Below, piece after piece: positions 1-6,814 of a DNA stretch of 23,096 nucleotides. The stretch is from assembly GCA_910587775.1 (NCBI GenBank), contig CAJUNF010000012.1, forward strand, positions 1 through 23,096, given 5' to 3'. The translations under genes and the position numbers were made by a program. The stretch is from an uncultured Bacilli bacterium. Its GTDB lineage: Bacteria; Bacillota_I; Bacilli_A; RF39; UBA660. The notes below the pieces were generated by a model. The model was not told the DNA's origin. It searched no databases and was given only the letters and a program-made list of their open reading frames with translations. How positions within the stretch are numbered: position 1 is the first letter of the stretch; the number at the start of each line of letters is the position of its first letter.

Positions 1-858
1 AGTCCACATCTTCATATAATTGGTGTTCCAATCAAATTTAAAAACAAGTATGGTATGTCTAAACAAGTTGGAAAATCTGATGTCTTTACTAAAGAAACTT
101 TAACAAAAATTCAAGACAAAATAAGAGTTCTTTGTATGGAATCTTTTAATAAAGAATATCACACTAATTATAAGTTAAAACCTAAATTAAAAGGTCGAAA
201 TCGTGATTATCATATTTCAGAAATGGGAAATTATCAAAAGATGAAAAAGTCTATTGAGATTCACCAAAACACATTAAATAAAGCAAAAGATAAAACTGAT
301 AATTTAAAAAATAGTACAAAAGAAATTAGAGATATACTTGAAAATTTAAAGTCAAAAGGTTTAATTAAAAATCAATTAGTTTTAGATGTTGTCGATAGAG
401 ATAAGGCAATTGTTTTTATTGATTTATTAGATAAAACTATTATGGAATATGAAAGCATTCAAGAGTTAACTGTTATTCTAAAAGAAGTAGAAAGTGAACT
501 TCTTAACAATCGTGATCGAATTAGATTGTTATTAAAAAACAATGAAGAACTTAATTCTGAGGTTGATAGTTTGAAAGATAATATCAAATCTAAAGATGAA
601 AAAATCAATGACTTACAAGAAGAAAATAGTCTATTAAAATCATCTTTAGAACATCTTAAAAATTTGATTTACAATCTTGTTAAATTTCTTATGGATAGAA
701 TTTATAGAAATAAAGATAAGGAAAAATATATGGAATTTGCTAAAGAATTATATGAACATGGTGCTTTAGAAAATGATGATTTTAAGCTACTTCAAGACAA
801 TAGAAATGAAAATAATAAAAATAAATCTGTAATAGAAAAAGATGATATTGAGCATTAA
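1..858 (+). CDS. MobV/Pre-type plasmid mobilization relaxase, C-terminal part (5' end outside window)
   Basis: The frame is open from base 1, so the gene begins left of the window; the ATG at 55 is internal. The first residues read PHLHIIGVPI, the histidine-rich motif III of Mob_Pre (MobV) relaxases, which nick plasmid or element DNA at oriT and stay attached to the 5' end for transfer. After it comes the usual MobV tail: a long charged, mostly helical region with heptad-like Leu/Ile spacing (about residues 150-230, counted from base 1) predicted to form a coiled coil, then an acidic/Asn-rich end. Motifs I and II and the oriT lie off the window. With the broken serine recombinase at 5151 it brackets a cargo operon on the other strand, so this looks like an integrated plasmid or mobilizable element. 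The visible part is intact. The family call is strong; activity cannot be judged. Confidence 0.85.
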   Translation, partial: SPHLHIIGVPIKFKNKYGMSKQVGKSDVFTKETLTKIQDKIRVLCMESFNKEYHTNYKLKPKLKGRNRDYHISEMGNYQKMKKSIEIHQNTLNKAKDKTDNLKNSTKEIRDILENLKSKGLIKNQLVLDVVDRDKAIVFIDLLDKTIMEYESIQELTVILKEVESELLNNRDRIRLLLKNNEELNSEVDSLKDNIKSKDEKINDLQEENSLLKSSLEHLKNLIYNLVKFLMDRIYRNKDKEKYMEFAKELYEHGALENDDFKLLQDNRNENNKNKSVIEKDDIEH

Positions 859-880
859 TGCTTTTTATCATCTTTATTTT
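838..880. terminator. Bidirectional intrinsic terminator between relaxase and cargo operon
   Basis: A 9-bp stem (AAAGATGAT at 838-846 with ATCATCTTT at 867-875) encloses an inner palindrome AGCATTAATGCT (851-862). It is followed by a T-rich tract on the + strand and flanked by A's that give U's on the minus strand. It contains the relaxase stop codon and ends both converging transcripts. Confidence 0.7.
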
Positions 881-884
881 TAAA

Positions 885-1187
885 TTAGTCCTTTGTTGAA
901 ATAAAACATCCAATTTGTTTTGGGATATGGATAATTCCTTCCTCATCTTTATCTTTAGCAAAGTGTTCCGCTAATCCTTTGAATTGATTTTTATCTAAAT
1001 TTTGCATTACAACACTAGTAAATATCCATTCAACTAATACATTTTCATCAGATATCTCTATTGAATCTATATATTCACACATTTCAATATTATTAAATTT
1101 CTTCTCTAATACTTCTTTTCCATTTTTTAATGTAAAAGACCAATCTTCTATATTAAAATAATCCATATTTGAGTTGAAATTTTTGAA
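885..1187 (-). pseudogene. SAM-dependent methyltransferase, C-terminal fragment after in-frame TAA
   Basis: This continues the frame of the upstream methyltransferase fragment directly after its TAA stop (1188-1190). Seven codons (FKNFNSN) lead to a possible ATG at 1166 and then 93 residues. The section with FTLKNGKEVLEKKF and the end GIIHIPKQIGCFI is what I expect for the C-terminal domain of this class I methyltransferase family, so the two pieces look like one ancestral protein of about 262 residues. No ribosome binding site is visible before the ATG at 1166, so independent translation is unlikely. A single base change (for example TTA or TAT to TAA) would explain the break. Confidence 0.7.
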
Positions 1188-1676
1188 TTAGTATTTTTGA
1201 AAACCATTAGTACCTAATGTTGAAGCATAAAATACTCCATTATGTTTTAAAACTCGATAAACTTCTTCAATAGCTTTATCTATATCAGGAACATGATAAA
1301 GCATATGATTAGCAATTACGATATCAAAAGATTCATCTTGATAAGGAATATCTTGTATATCAATTTGCTCAACTTGAACATTATTATGTCCTTGATGCTT
1401 TTGTTTAACTATATTGCACATACCCTCAGAAAAGTCTGAAATTACTAATTCAACATTTGGTGGTAATTCCCCATATTTCTCATCCCATATAATACCATTA
1501 CCACAACCTAACTCTAATATTTTACAACCATCAAATATTTTATATTTATCAAACATCCAATTTCTAAAACCATATTTATTAGTGCTGTATTTATCATGGA
1601 AATTCTGCCTTTTTTTAAATTTACTATCATCCTTATATTGCACAATAACATCATCTTTATTATTCATTTCCGACAT
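1188..1676 (-). CDS. Class I SAM-dependent methyltransferase, N-terminal part (cut by in-frame stop)
   Basis: This 162-residue Rossmann-fold methyltransferase domain has motif I ILELGCGNG (residues 53-61), the ribose-binding acidic residue D81, an acidic residue in the D105 area, and the motif IV/post-I region IVIANHMLYHVPD. The family transfers a methyl group from SAM to a small molecule or other target; the substrate cannot be read from sequence. The start ATG follows AAGGAG at good distance. It is the last gene of a four-gene cargo operon, 16 bp after the HD gene. The reading frame stops at TAA after GFQKY, then continues in the same frame with the missing C-terminal domain. The SAM-binding core is complete, but the substrate-side part is lost unless the stop is read through. 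Confidence 0.75.
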   Translation of the reverse strand: MSEMNNKDDVIVQYKDDSKFKKRQNFHDKYSTNKYGFRNWMFDKYKIFDGCKILELGCGNGIIWDEKYGELPPNVELVISDFSEGMCNIVKQKHQGHNNVQVEQIDIQDIPYQDESFDIVIANHMLYHVPDIDKAIEEVYRVLKHNGVFYASTLGTNGFQKY

Positions 1677-1692
1677 AAAACGTTCTCCTTAT

Positions 1693-2322
1693 TTATATCT
1701 CATTTTCTTTTAAGTATTCAATTATTTCAATAAAGTTTTTATCATCTTCATACTTACTTCTATCAAATTCAATCCATGCATTAGATATACTTTTTTCACT
1801 ATCTAATACTTTTCTAACGCTAGAATTATTAATAATTGGATTGTTAGGCTGATTATTTAAATCAAAGCATCCTTCTTGATCATACAACTTCATTTGAATA
1901 TCACATTCTAATTTATCGCAATGATAAGCAAATTTTGCTTCTTCTGTTTTTCTTTCATTATATTCATCTAATAATGCTGATATTTCATCTCTTCCAAGAA
2001 AATCTTTTAATATAAAGTCTGTTGCGGCTTTACCCTTAATTAGTTTTTCTTCTCGTGTAGTTTCAAAGAATGCTAAATCTCCAATTTCTATTTCTTCTAG
2101 TTCATGAACTGCTAACATATAAATAACTTTCATAATATCTAATTTATATCCAAATTGATAATAAATGGATAGGGCTAACATTTGAACACCATATATGTGT
2201 TCTGCAACACTTTCTATTCTTTCTCTTTTAGCATTCCAAACAACAGGACCTGTTCTGATAGTATCTTTTAATTTAGTGCATAATTTATAATATCTAATTG
2301 CAACTTCAATATTTTGCTTCAT
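1693..2322 (-). CDS. HD-domain hydrolase, YfbR-like
   Basis: Two starts are possible. I choose the ATG at 2322 (209 residues) because AGGAGGAG lies 7 bases before it; the longer frame from 2358 has none and overlaps the GNAT gene. The metal site of the HD superfamily is visible: SVAEH (H42), HE at 73-74 in place of the usual HD, E77/E79, GD at 81-82, and a later D in HCDKLECD. YfbR-like relatives are 5'-nucleotidases acting on deoxynucleoside monophosphates; other members are phosphohydrolases of unknown substrate. The HE variant is, as I recall, common in Firmicute members, so it need not mean loss of activity. It sits 13 bp after the GNAT gene and 16 bp before the methyltransferase, so it is most likely co-transcribed. 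Substrate unknown. Confidence 0.75.
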   Translation of the reverse strand: MKQNIEVAIRYYKLCTKLKDTIRTGPVVWNAKRERIESVAEHIYGVQMLALSIYYQFGYKLDIMKVIYMLAVHELEEIEIGDLAFFETTREEKLIKGKAATDFILKDFLGRDEISALLDEYNERKTEEAKFAYHCDKLECDIQMKLYDQEGCFDLNNQPNNPIINNSSVRKVLDSEKSISNAWIEFDRSKYEDDKNFIEIIEYLKENEI

Positions 2323-2335
2323 AGTTAATCTCCTC

Positions 2336-2746
2336 CTAAAATAAAACCATACCTTCACCTAAATCGGCACTTGATCTAGTTTTAAATCCAAACTTTTCAT
2401 AAAAATTTTCTTTTCCTTTAGAGGCACCTAAATATGTTCTTAAATTAGGATTTACTTTTTTATATTCATCTATTTTTGTTAAAAGAGCATTCATAATTTT
2501 AGTCCCAATTTTTTGTCCTTGATATTCAGGAATAACCATAATATCTTGAATATAGAGAAAGATTGTTTTATCTCCAATTATTCTTCCATATCCAATAATT
2601 TTATTATCATCATAAATACTAACTGAATATAAAGTGTTATTTAATGCTTCTTCTACAACTTTAACATCTCTAGTACCCCAACCAACTCTATCTGTTAAAT
2701 AATTAAAATCATTTGCTGATATTTTATTATTTTTTATACTTACCAT
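2336..2746 (-). CDS. GNAT family N-acetyltransferase
   Basis: A compact single-domain GNAT protein of 136 residues. The acetyl-CoA pyrophosphate-binding signature (Q/R)xxGx(G/A) appears as QGQKIG in the stretch DIMVIPEYQGQKIGTKIM. Before it lie the beta strands ending in YIQDIMV, and after it the YEKFGFK turn typical of motif B. Such enzymes move an acetyl group from acetyl-CoA to an amine of a small molecule, antibiotic or protein; this one is closest in style to the small general GNATs and its acceptor cannot be told. The start ATG follows AAGGAG. It lies 27 bp after the DUF4365-like gene and 13 bp before the HD gene in the same operon. Confidence 0.8.
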   Translation of the reverse strand: MVSIKNNKISANDFNYLTDRVGWGTRDVKVVEEALNNTLYSVSIYDDNKIIGYGRIIGDKTIFLYIQDIMVIPEYQGQKIGTKIMNALLTKIDEYKKVNPNLRTYLGASKGKENFYEKFGFKTRSSADLGEGMVLF

Positions 2747-2773
2747 ATTTTTTCTCCTTAAAACAATAATATT

Positions 2774-4498
2774 TTATAAATAAATTGAAATAGGATAACT
2801 TTTAAAAACCTCTAATGTTTGAGAGTCTATTTTCTTTTTCAATATATTTACTTCTGTTTTATTATCTAATAATAAATTACATCCTAGCTTTATTTCTAGT
2901 CTTTCATTTTTGTCCCTTATATCAATAAGTTTAGCAATGATTTCATCAGCTAGAGCAGATTCTCTTTTTAATATTTGAGAATAATTGATATAATATATAG
3001 GATTTTCTGAATCATATTTCAATAAATGTTCTGTAAGATATTTTGCATATTGTAATAGATCATTCTTTTTTGTAATGTCATATGCTTTAAGTATTTCTAA
3101 AACTTGCATATTCATTAAATTATATTCTCCATCAGTAAGTTCGGCATCATCAAAAATATTTCTCATCTCTAAAATATTTATGTCATCAGATTGATAAGCT
3201 TCAGAATTTAATACAAGATAAAAGTTATTTGTTTCAATTTCTTCTAAATTAGATTTATATTTAAAAAAGTATTTATTACAGATATTATTATTCCATAAGC
3301 TCTCAACTTCAAACATTTTATTACCGTTAATTCTGGCAAAAATAGATATTCTTATATCTTTAATTTTTAAAGATCCTACTCGACTAATATCACTTTTTAA
3401 TGAAACTGCTTTTTTATTATCTATGGCATTTATCCAGAAAAATAGTTTATTTAAATCAGCATCTTCCCATTTATCTAAATTAATGTCTTTTGAAATATTA
3501 TGTTTTTGAAAGAAATTGTCAATTTTAATATATTTATCTAAAAGTTCATTAAATCTTTTTTCCTCTTTTTTATTTGAATCAATTTTAAATTCTTCTTCAT
3601 TAATAAGAAACATTCCATTTTTAAACATTTTACTAATAAATCTTAACTGTTTAATTCTTTCATATAATGTACCACATATTTTTATGTTGAAATTTTTTTC
3701 TGTTAAATCAAAATTAAATGCTTTACCAAATAATATTTTCTGTCCATTTATAAAAGTTTCTAACTTTATATCATCATATACAATTTCCTTGTCTTTATCA
3801 TAAATTTTAACATTCAAATTTTCAACTAAATTTGTAAGTTCAGCATAACTAATATTTGTAGCATATCCATTTTTATCTAAAGTATAAATATATTTCCAAG
3901 TACCAACAAGACTTTGAGGATTAAAATTTTTAAAATCTTTTTCCCACAAATAAAATTTAGCAACTTTTCCATCATCTGATATTAAATTATCTTCATTGAA
4001 GATATTTTCTTTAATTCCTTTTTGCATTTCTTTGTCTATTTTAAAGTTTCGACATATATTTTCAAAATGAGAAGAAGATGTTATTTCTCTCATATCTATT
4101 TTTATTTTAGATGAAGAATATTGTTTCAATAACATTCTAATATTATAAGGTAATAAATTAGCATAATATATTTTATAATCAGGATTGTCTTCTTGAAACA
4201 AACATAACAATAATATTGTGCCATCTTTTTTTAAATAATTTTCTAAATCTATTTTATCTAATGAAAACCTATGCTTATTACCTAATTTTTTTGTTGGGGT
4301 AGTTCTTCCTTTTATTTGAACATCTATTGTATAATCATAATTAGATTTTTTATCAATGTTTCCGTGATACATTTCGATTGTACCATCCCATGATATACCT
4401 TTATCATTTTCGTTTAAAAGGGGTTTAAAGAATTCTATGTCATCAACAAGTTCTCTAACTTTTGTTATAGCTTTCTGCTCAATCTTAGTTTTGCTCAT
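2774..4498 (-). CDS. DUF4365-like nuclease-fold protein with large C-terminal extension
   Basis: The N-terminal 120 residues resemble DUF4365, a PD-(D/E)xK-type nuclease fold: E7 in the first helix, D38 in SWDGTIE, then DVQIKG with Q61 and K63 as a D...QxK catalytic set, followed by a helix and a hydrophobic strand (TILLLCLFQ). Residues from about 160 to the end (574 in total) form a mixed domain I do not recognise; the last 130 residues look helical, TPR-like. I place the start at the ATG at 4498, preceded by AGGAG; a TTG at 4507 would add three residues. It is the first gene of the cargo operon. DUF4365 proteins occur in phage-defence and mobile-element contexts, so a nucleic-acid-cutting defence role is an inference. 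Confidence 0.6.
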   Translation of the reverse strand: MSKTKIEQKAITKVRELVDDIEFFKPLLNENDKGISWDGTIEMYHGNIDKKSNYDYTIDVQIKGRTTPTKKLGNKHRFSLDKIDLENYLKKDGTILLLCLFQEDNPDYKIYYANLLPYNIRMLLKQYSSSKIKIDMREITSSSHFENICRNFKIDKEMQKGIKENIFNEDNLISDDGKVAKFYLWEKDFKNFNPQSLVGTWKYIYTLDKNGYATNISYAELTNLVENLNVKIYDKDKEIVYDDIKLETFINGQKILFGKAFNFDLTEKNFNIKICGTLYERIKQLRFISKMFKNGMFLINEEEFKIDSNKKEEKRFNELLDKYIKIDNFFQKHNISKDINLDKWEDADLNKLFFWINAIDNKKAVSLKSDISRVGSLKIKDIRISIFARINGNKMFEVESLWNNNICNKYFFKYKSNLEEIETNNFYLVLNSEAYQSDDINILEMRNIFDDAELTDGEYNLMNMQVLEILKAYDITKKNDLLQYAKYLTEHLLKYDSENPIYYINYSQILKRESALADEIIAKLIDIRDKNERLEIKLGCNLLLDNKTEVNILKKKIDSQTLEVFKSYPISIYL

Positions 4499-4582
4499 AA
4501 GAATCAACTCCTAACCACTTAAATCTATAAATATTTTATCAAAAAATTGCCATTTTTTCGAGACATAAAGGCAAATTTATGC

Positions 4583-4618
4583 TAAAATATCATTAGTGAT
4601 TGATATTTTATATATCAA
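4583..4618. repeat. Overlapping inverted repeats with three ATATCA half-sites
   Basis: TAAAATATCA (4583-4592) and TGATATTTTA (4601-4610) form perfect 10-bp arms. TTGATAT (4600-4606) and ATATCAA (4612-4618) form a second, overlapping pair. The result is three ATATCA half-sites in alternating orientation between the divergent cargo operon and the recombinase side. An operator or a recombination accessory site is possible; nothing decides between them. Confidence 0.5.
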
Positions 4619-4641
4619 ATCGTTAAGAAGTGAAAAGAGTT

Positions 4642-4653
4642 GTAGATATCTAC
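4642..4653. repeat. Perfect 12-bp palindrome GTAGATATCTAC
   Basis: GTAGATATCTAC is self-complementary and sits 25 bases before the first of two tandem terminators. On the + strand it may be part of a folded RNA: GTTGT (4639-4643) and ACAAC (4674-4678) could also close a larger stem around it. Confidence 0.4.
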
Positions 4654-4677
4654 GCCATTCGCTCCATTTGAAAACAA

Positions 4678-4717
4678 CTTACGGACTATTGAGTGTTCGT
4701 GAGTTTTTTGTTTTTTT
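4678..4717 (+). terminator. Intrinsic terminator of an unassigned + strand transcript
   Basis: CTTACGGAC (4678-4686) pairs with GTTCGTGAG (4695-4703) over 9 bp with two G-U pairs and an 8-base loop, followed by TTTTTTG and seven T's. No coding sequence ends here on the + strand, so it would end a short untranslated RNA or attenuate transcription toward the recombinase. Confidence 0.6.
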
Positions 4718-4725
4718 AAAGGCTT

Positions 4726-4757
4726 AAAGTTCTCTTTCTAGGAATGAGGACTTTTTT
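4726..4757 (+). terminator. Second tandem intrinsic terminator
   Basis: AAAGTTCTC (4726-4734) pairs with GAGGACTTT (4746-4754), with one G-U pair and an 11-base loop; the paired T's run into further T's to 4757. It lies 9 bases after the first terminator in the same orientation. Confidence 0.55.
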
Positions 4758-4772
4758 GATGTTGGAATTTAA

Positions 4773-4958
4773 AACTTATTACATACTAATTTACAAGTTA
4801 TAGAACCTACAGAGTATCTAATTACATATCCTACAACTCTTACAATACTAGAGTATAAAATTAACGAAATATCAAACAAACCATTTTTTGTTAAAGAGTA
4901 TAATCAAAAATATTCATTATCGGAACTAATCCAAATTTTAAAAAAATTGAAATTTTAG
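4773..4958 (+). pseudogene. Degenerate ORF remnant, no start codon
   Basis: The + strand frame is open from a TAA at 4770 to the TAG at 4956-4958 (61 codons) but has no ATG, GTG or TTG with a ribosome binding site near its left end. The translation (for example EPTEYLITYPTTLTILEYKI and FFVKEYNQKYSLSELIQILK) has the amino-acid mix of a real protein and not of random AT-rich sequence. It may be the C-terminal remnant of an element gene whose front was lost. I do not recognise the family. Confidence 0.25.
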
Positions 4959-4978
4959 ACTTTACTTTTTCTGTTTTT

Positions 4979-5129
4979 GTGAGGAAACAGATGAGAGGAC
5001 TAATTTTTCAAATTAGACTTCATAAAAGCCCTTTTAAGTGAGGAAACTAATGAAAAAATGTAAAAAATGCGTAAAATTTTAACTTTTTTCATAATTGAGG
5101 TCTACTTTTTTGCTTTTGAGTGAGGAAAC
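4979..5129 (+). repeat. Three copies of GTGAGGAAAC in front of short reading frames and the recombinase
   Basis: GTGAGGAAAC occurs at 4979-4988, 5039-5048 and 5120-5129. The first two copies have an ATG 2 bases later, opening 17- and 10-codon frames (4991-5041 and 5051-5083); the first frame's TGA overlaps the second repeat. The third copy precedes the recombinase start region. A wider similarity (TTTACTTTTT to GAGGA) links 4961-4998 and 5101-5138. This looks like a repeated translation-start block, perhaps left by deletions between tandem recombinase genes. Confidence 0.45.
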
Positions 5130-5150
5130 AAGTGAGGAGATGATTATTTT

Positions 5151-5772
5151 ATGAGATGTGCAGTATATGTAAGAGTAAGTACAGACGACCAAAGAGATAA
5201 TGGTTATTCTATTGATTCACAACTTCGTATGATTAAAGAATATTGTGAGAAAAACGATTCTAGTATTGTTGATGTTTATAATGACGCAGGGCATTCTGGA
5301 AAAGATTTAATGCGACCAGAAATGCAAAGATTACTTGCATATATTAAATCTAAAAAGATCGATAAGTTAATTGCTATTAAAGTAGATAGACTTACCAGAA
5401 ATAACTATGATGGCTTTTGGTTACTCAATTATTGTGAAGAACATGATGTTAAGATCGAGTTAATACTCGAGCCTTATGATGTATCTACTGCTAATGGTGA
5501 AATGATTTCTGGTATGAATTTAGTATTTGGGCAACGAGAAAGAAAAGAAATTGGAGCAAGAACAAAAAGAGCAATGGAAGAAATGGCACTAGAACACATT
5601 CATCCTAGTAAAGCACCTTATGGCTATATTAGAAATAAAGATACAGGGCATTTAGAAGTAGCCCCCTATTGAAGCCCAAGTTGTTAAAGAAATATTTAAA
5701 CTTTGCCAAGAGGGACAATCTACAAGAGGCATTGCTACGATTATGGAAAATAATAATGCCAATTTAAAATAG
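5151..5772 (+). pseudogene. Large serine recombinase, frameshifted and truncated
   Basis: The first 173 residues are a resolvase/invertase catalytic domain: YVRVSTDDQ with the nucleophile S10 and R8, then the KVDRLTR motif and the long helix with ARTKRAMEEMA. HPSKAPYGYIRN begins the recombinase domain of large serine integrases. The frame then hits TGA at 5670-5672. Removing one C from the C5 run at 5663-5667 gives VAPIEAQVVKEIF, the expected continuation, which runs to a TAG at 5770-5772. Even so the protein would be only about 207 residues against about 500 in the family, lacking most of the DNA-binding region, zinc ribbon and coiled coil. The start ATG follows GAGGAG. It presumably once integrated the element carrying the relaxase and cargo; it is now surely inactive as an integrase. 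Confidence 0.85.
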
Positions 5773-5777
5773 ATTAA

Positions 5778-5861
5778 ACTACTCCAATTGATTTTAGAAA
5801 GAAATGTTTAAGTGAACTGGGAGTTGCTTAATTTTATATCCAACTTTTCGAAGTCGTTTCA
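5778..5861 (+). mobile_element. Possible 3' remnant of an IS3-family insertion sequence
   Basis: Directly after the recombinase fragment a frame reads TTPIDFRKKCLSELGVA then stop (5778-5831), similar in style to the C-terminal (S/T)P(I/V)(E/D)(Y/F)R end of IS3-type transposases. It is followed by CCAACTTTTCGAAGTCGTTTCA ending at 5861, which looks like an IS3-type right terminal repeat ending in TCA. No left end or other transposase sequence is present. If correct, an IS insertion followed by deletion cut off the recombinase. This is pattern memory, not a proven match. Confidence 0.25.
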
Positions 5862-5878
5862 TATTTTTCTTTGGTTAT

Positions 5879-5902
5879 TTTTTCAATTTTTAAATTGAAA
5901 AA
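5879..5902. repeat. Perfect 11-bp inverted repeat downstream of the racemase gene
   Basis: TTTTTCAATTT (5879-5889) and AAATTGAAAAA (5892-5902) pair perfectly with a 2-base loop. It lies 40 bases past the racemase stop and may end or protect that transcript, but no U-run follows on either strand, so I do not call it a standard terminator. Confidence 0.4.
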
Positions 5903-5941
5903 GTTCTTATCTTAGAGGACTCATCACAGATAATATTAACG

Positions 5942-6658
5942 TCAATTTTGTTTATAAAGTTTTCTTTCTAGCGAATAATCTACTATTGCATCTATATGTG
6001 ATTGAGTTGTATCGAATATAGGAATATCTAAATCTTTTGGTTTTATTAGCATCTCTATTTCTGTACATCCTAAAATAATTCCTTCTATTCCATCTTCACT
6101 TATCATTTTTTTAATGACTTTTTTATAATATTCTTTAGAAGAAGCTTTAATTTCACCTTTGCATAATTCATCAAATATGATTCGATCTATGACTTCAATA
6201 TCTGTTTGATTTCTTGGTGTTGTAACTGTTAATCCATTTTGAACTAATCTACTTACTAAAAAGTTTTCAATCATTGTATATTTTGTTCCCAATAATCCTG
6301 TTTTTAATACATTATTTTTTTTACATTTTTCTGCAACACAATCTGCAATGTGAATAAGTGGTATATTTATTTGATTTTGGATATAATCTGCTAATTTATG
6401 CATTGTATTTGTAGCAATAACAATATAATCTACTCCGGCTTTTTCTAACATTTTAGCAATTGATGCTAGAGTGTCACCGATTTCTGTCCATTTATTTTCT
6501 AACATTAAATTTCTTATCTCTTCAAAATTAACATTGTAGATCAATAGCTTTGCACTAGTTAATCCACCTTCTATTTCATTTACTTGATTATTTATTCTTT
6601 CATAATAATGAAGGCTTGATTCATAACTCATTCCACCGATAATTCCTATTGTTTTCAT
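5942..6658 (-). CDS. Aspartate/glutamate racemase family protein with Thr/Cys active site
   Basis: This 238-residue protein is a full-length PLP-independent amino-acid racemase. It opens with IGIIGGMSYESSLHYY, has the first catalytic segment IATNTMHK (T83) and the second ILGCTE (C198). In the classic enzymes both catalytic positions are Cys; here the first is Thr, the pairing known for E. coli YgeA (Thr83/Cys197), an L-Asp/L-Glu-acting enzyme with strongly one-sided turnover. The resemblance extends to the TNTMHK segment. The start ATG follows AAGGAG. It stands alone on the minus strand between the decayed mobile element and ytxH. A role in making D-amino acids or in amino-acid use is likely; the substrate needs assay. 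Confidence 0.85.
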   Translation of the reverse strand: MKTIGIIGGMSYESSLHYYERINNQVNEIEGGLTSAKLLIYNVNFEEIRNLMLENKWTEIGDTLASIAKMLEKAGVDYIVIATNTMHKLADYIQNQINIPLIHIADCVAEKCKKNNVLKTGLLGTKYTMIENFLVSRLVQNGLTVTTPRNQTDIEVIDRIIFDELCKGEIKASSKEYYKKVIKKMISEDGIEGIILGCTEIEMLIKPKDLDIPIFDTTQSHIDAIVDYSLERKLYKQN

Positions 6659-6682
6659 TCTTTCTTTTCTCCTTTGACATTT

Positions 6683-6691
6683 TTTATAACA
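6683..6691 (-). promoter_or_regulatory. Candidate extended -10 promoter for the racemase gene
   Basis: On the minus strand TGTTATAAA (TG, one base, TATAAA) lies about 25 bases before the racemase ATG. No good -35 box is seen at 17 bp. Confidence 0.35.
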
Positions 6692-6779
6692 TAAAATGAG
6701 TTTTAAATTCTAAATGTAGTGTTATAAATTCATTGTTTTTAGATATCTTTTAAATAAATTTTACTTTCTAGCGATGAAC

Positions 6780-6811
6780 AAAAAAACTATATTTTTCAAT
6801 ATAGTTCTTCT
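6780..6811. terminator. Intrinsic terminator after ytxH
   Basis: AACTATATT (6785-6793) and AATATAGTT (6798-6806) form a perfect 9-bp stem with a 4-base loop, followed on the minus strand by a run of T's (6780-6784 read as complement). The + strand also has a T-rich tail, so it could work both ways. Confidence 0.75.
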
Positions 6812-6814
6812 TTT

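Noticed and set aside
2323..2358. Upstream start for the HD protein (12 more residues)
   Set aside because: It would overlap the GNAT gene and has no ribosome binding site, while the ATG at 2322 has AGGAGGAG.
4545..4576. TTGCC/GGCAA inverted repeat as operator of the cargo operon
   Set aside because: Arms of only 5 bp with an 18-base gap; too weak to support.
4979..5129. CRISPR-like array from the three GTGAGGAAAC copies
   Set aside because: Copies are only 10 bp, with unequal spacing (60 and 81 bp), and look like ribosome binding sites.
5670..5672. TGA read as Trp (mycoplasma code)
   Set aside because: Reading through in the same frame gives no homologous sequence, while a one-base shift does; Trp is TGG elsewhere and the 95-residue frame ends in TGA.
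5905..5935. GATGAG-containing stretch on the minus strand as a possible hammerhead ribozyme
   Set aside because: The needed CUGAUGA plus GAAA core and three closing stems are not present.
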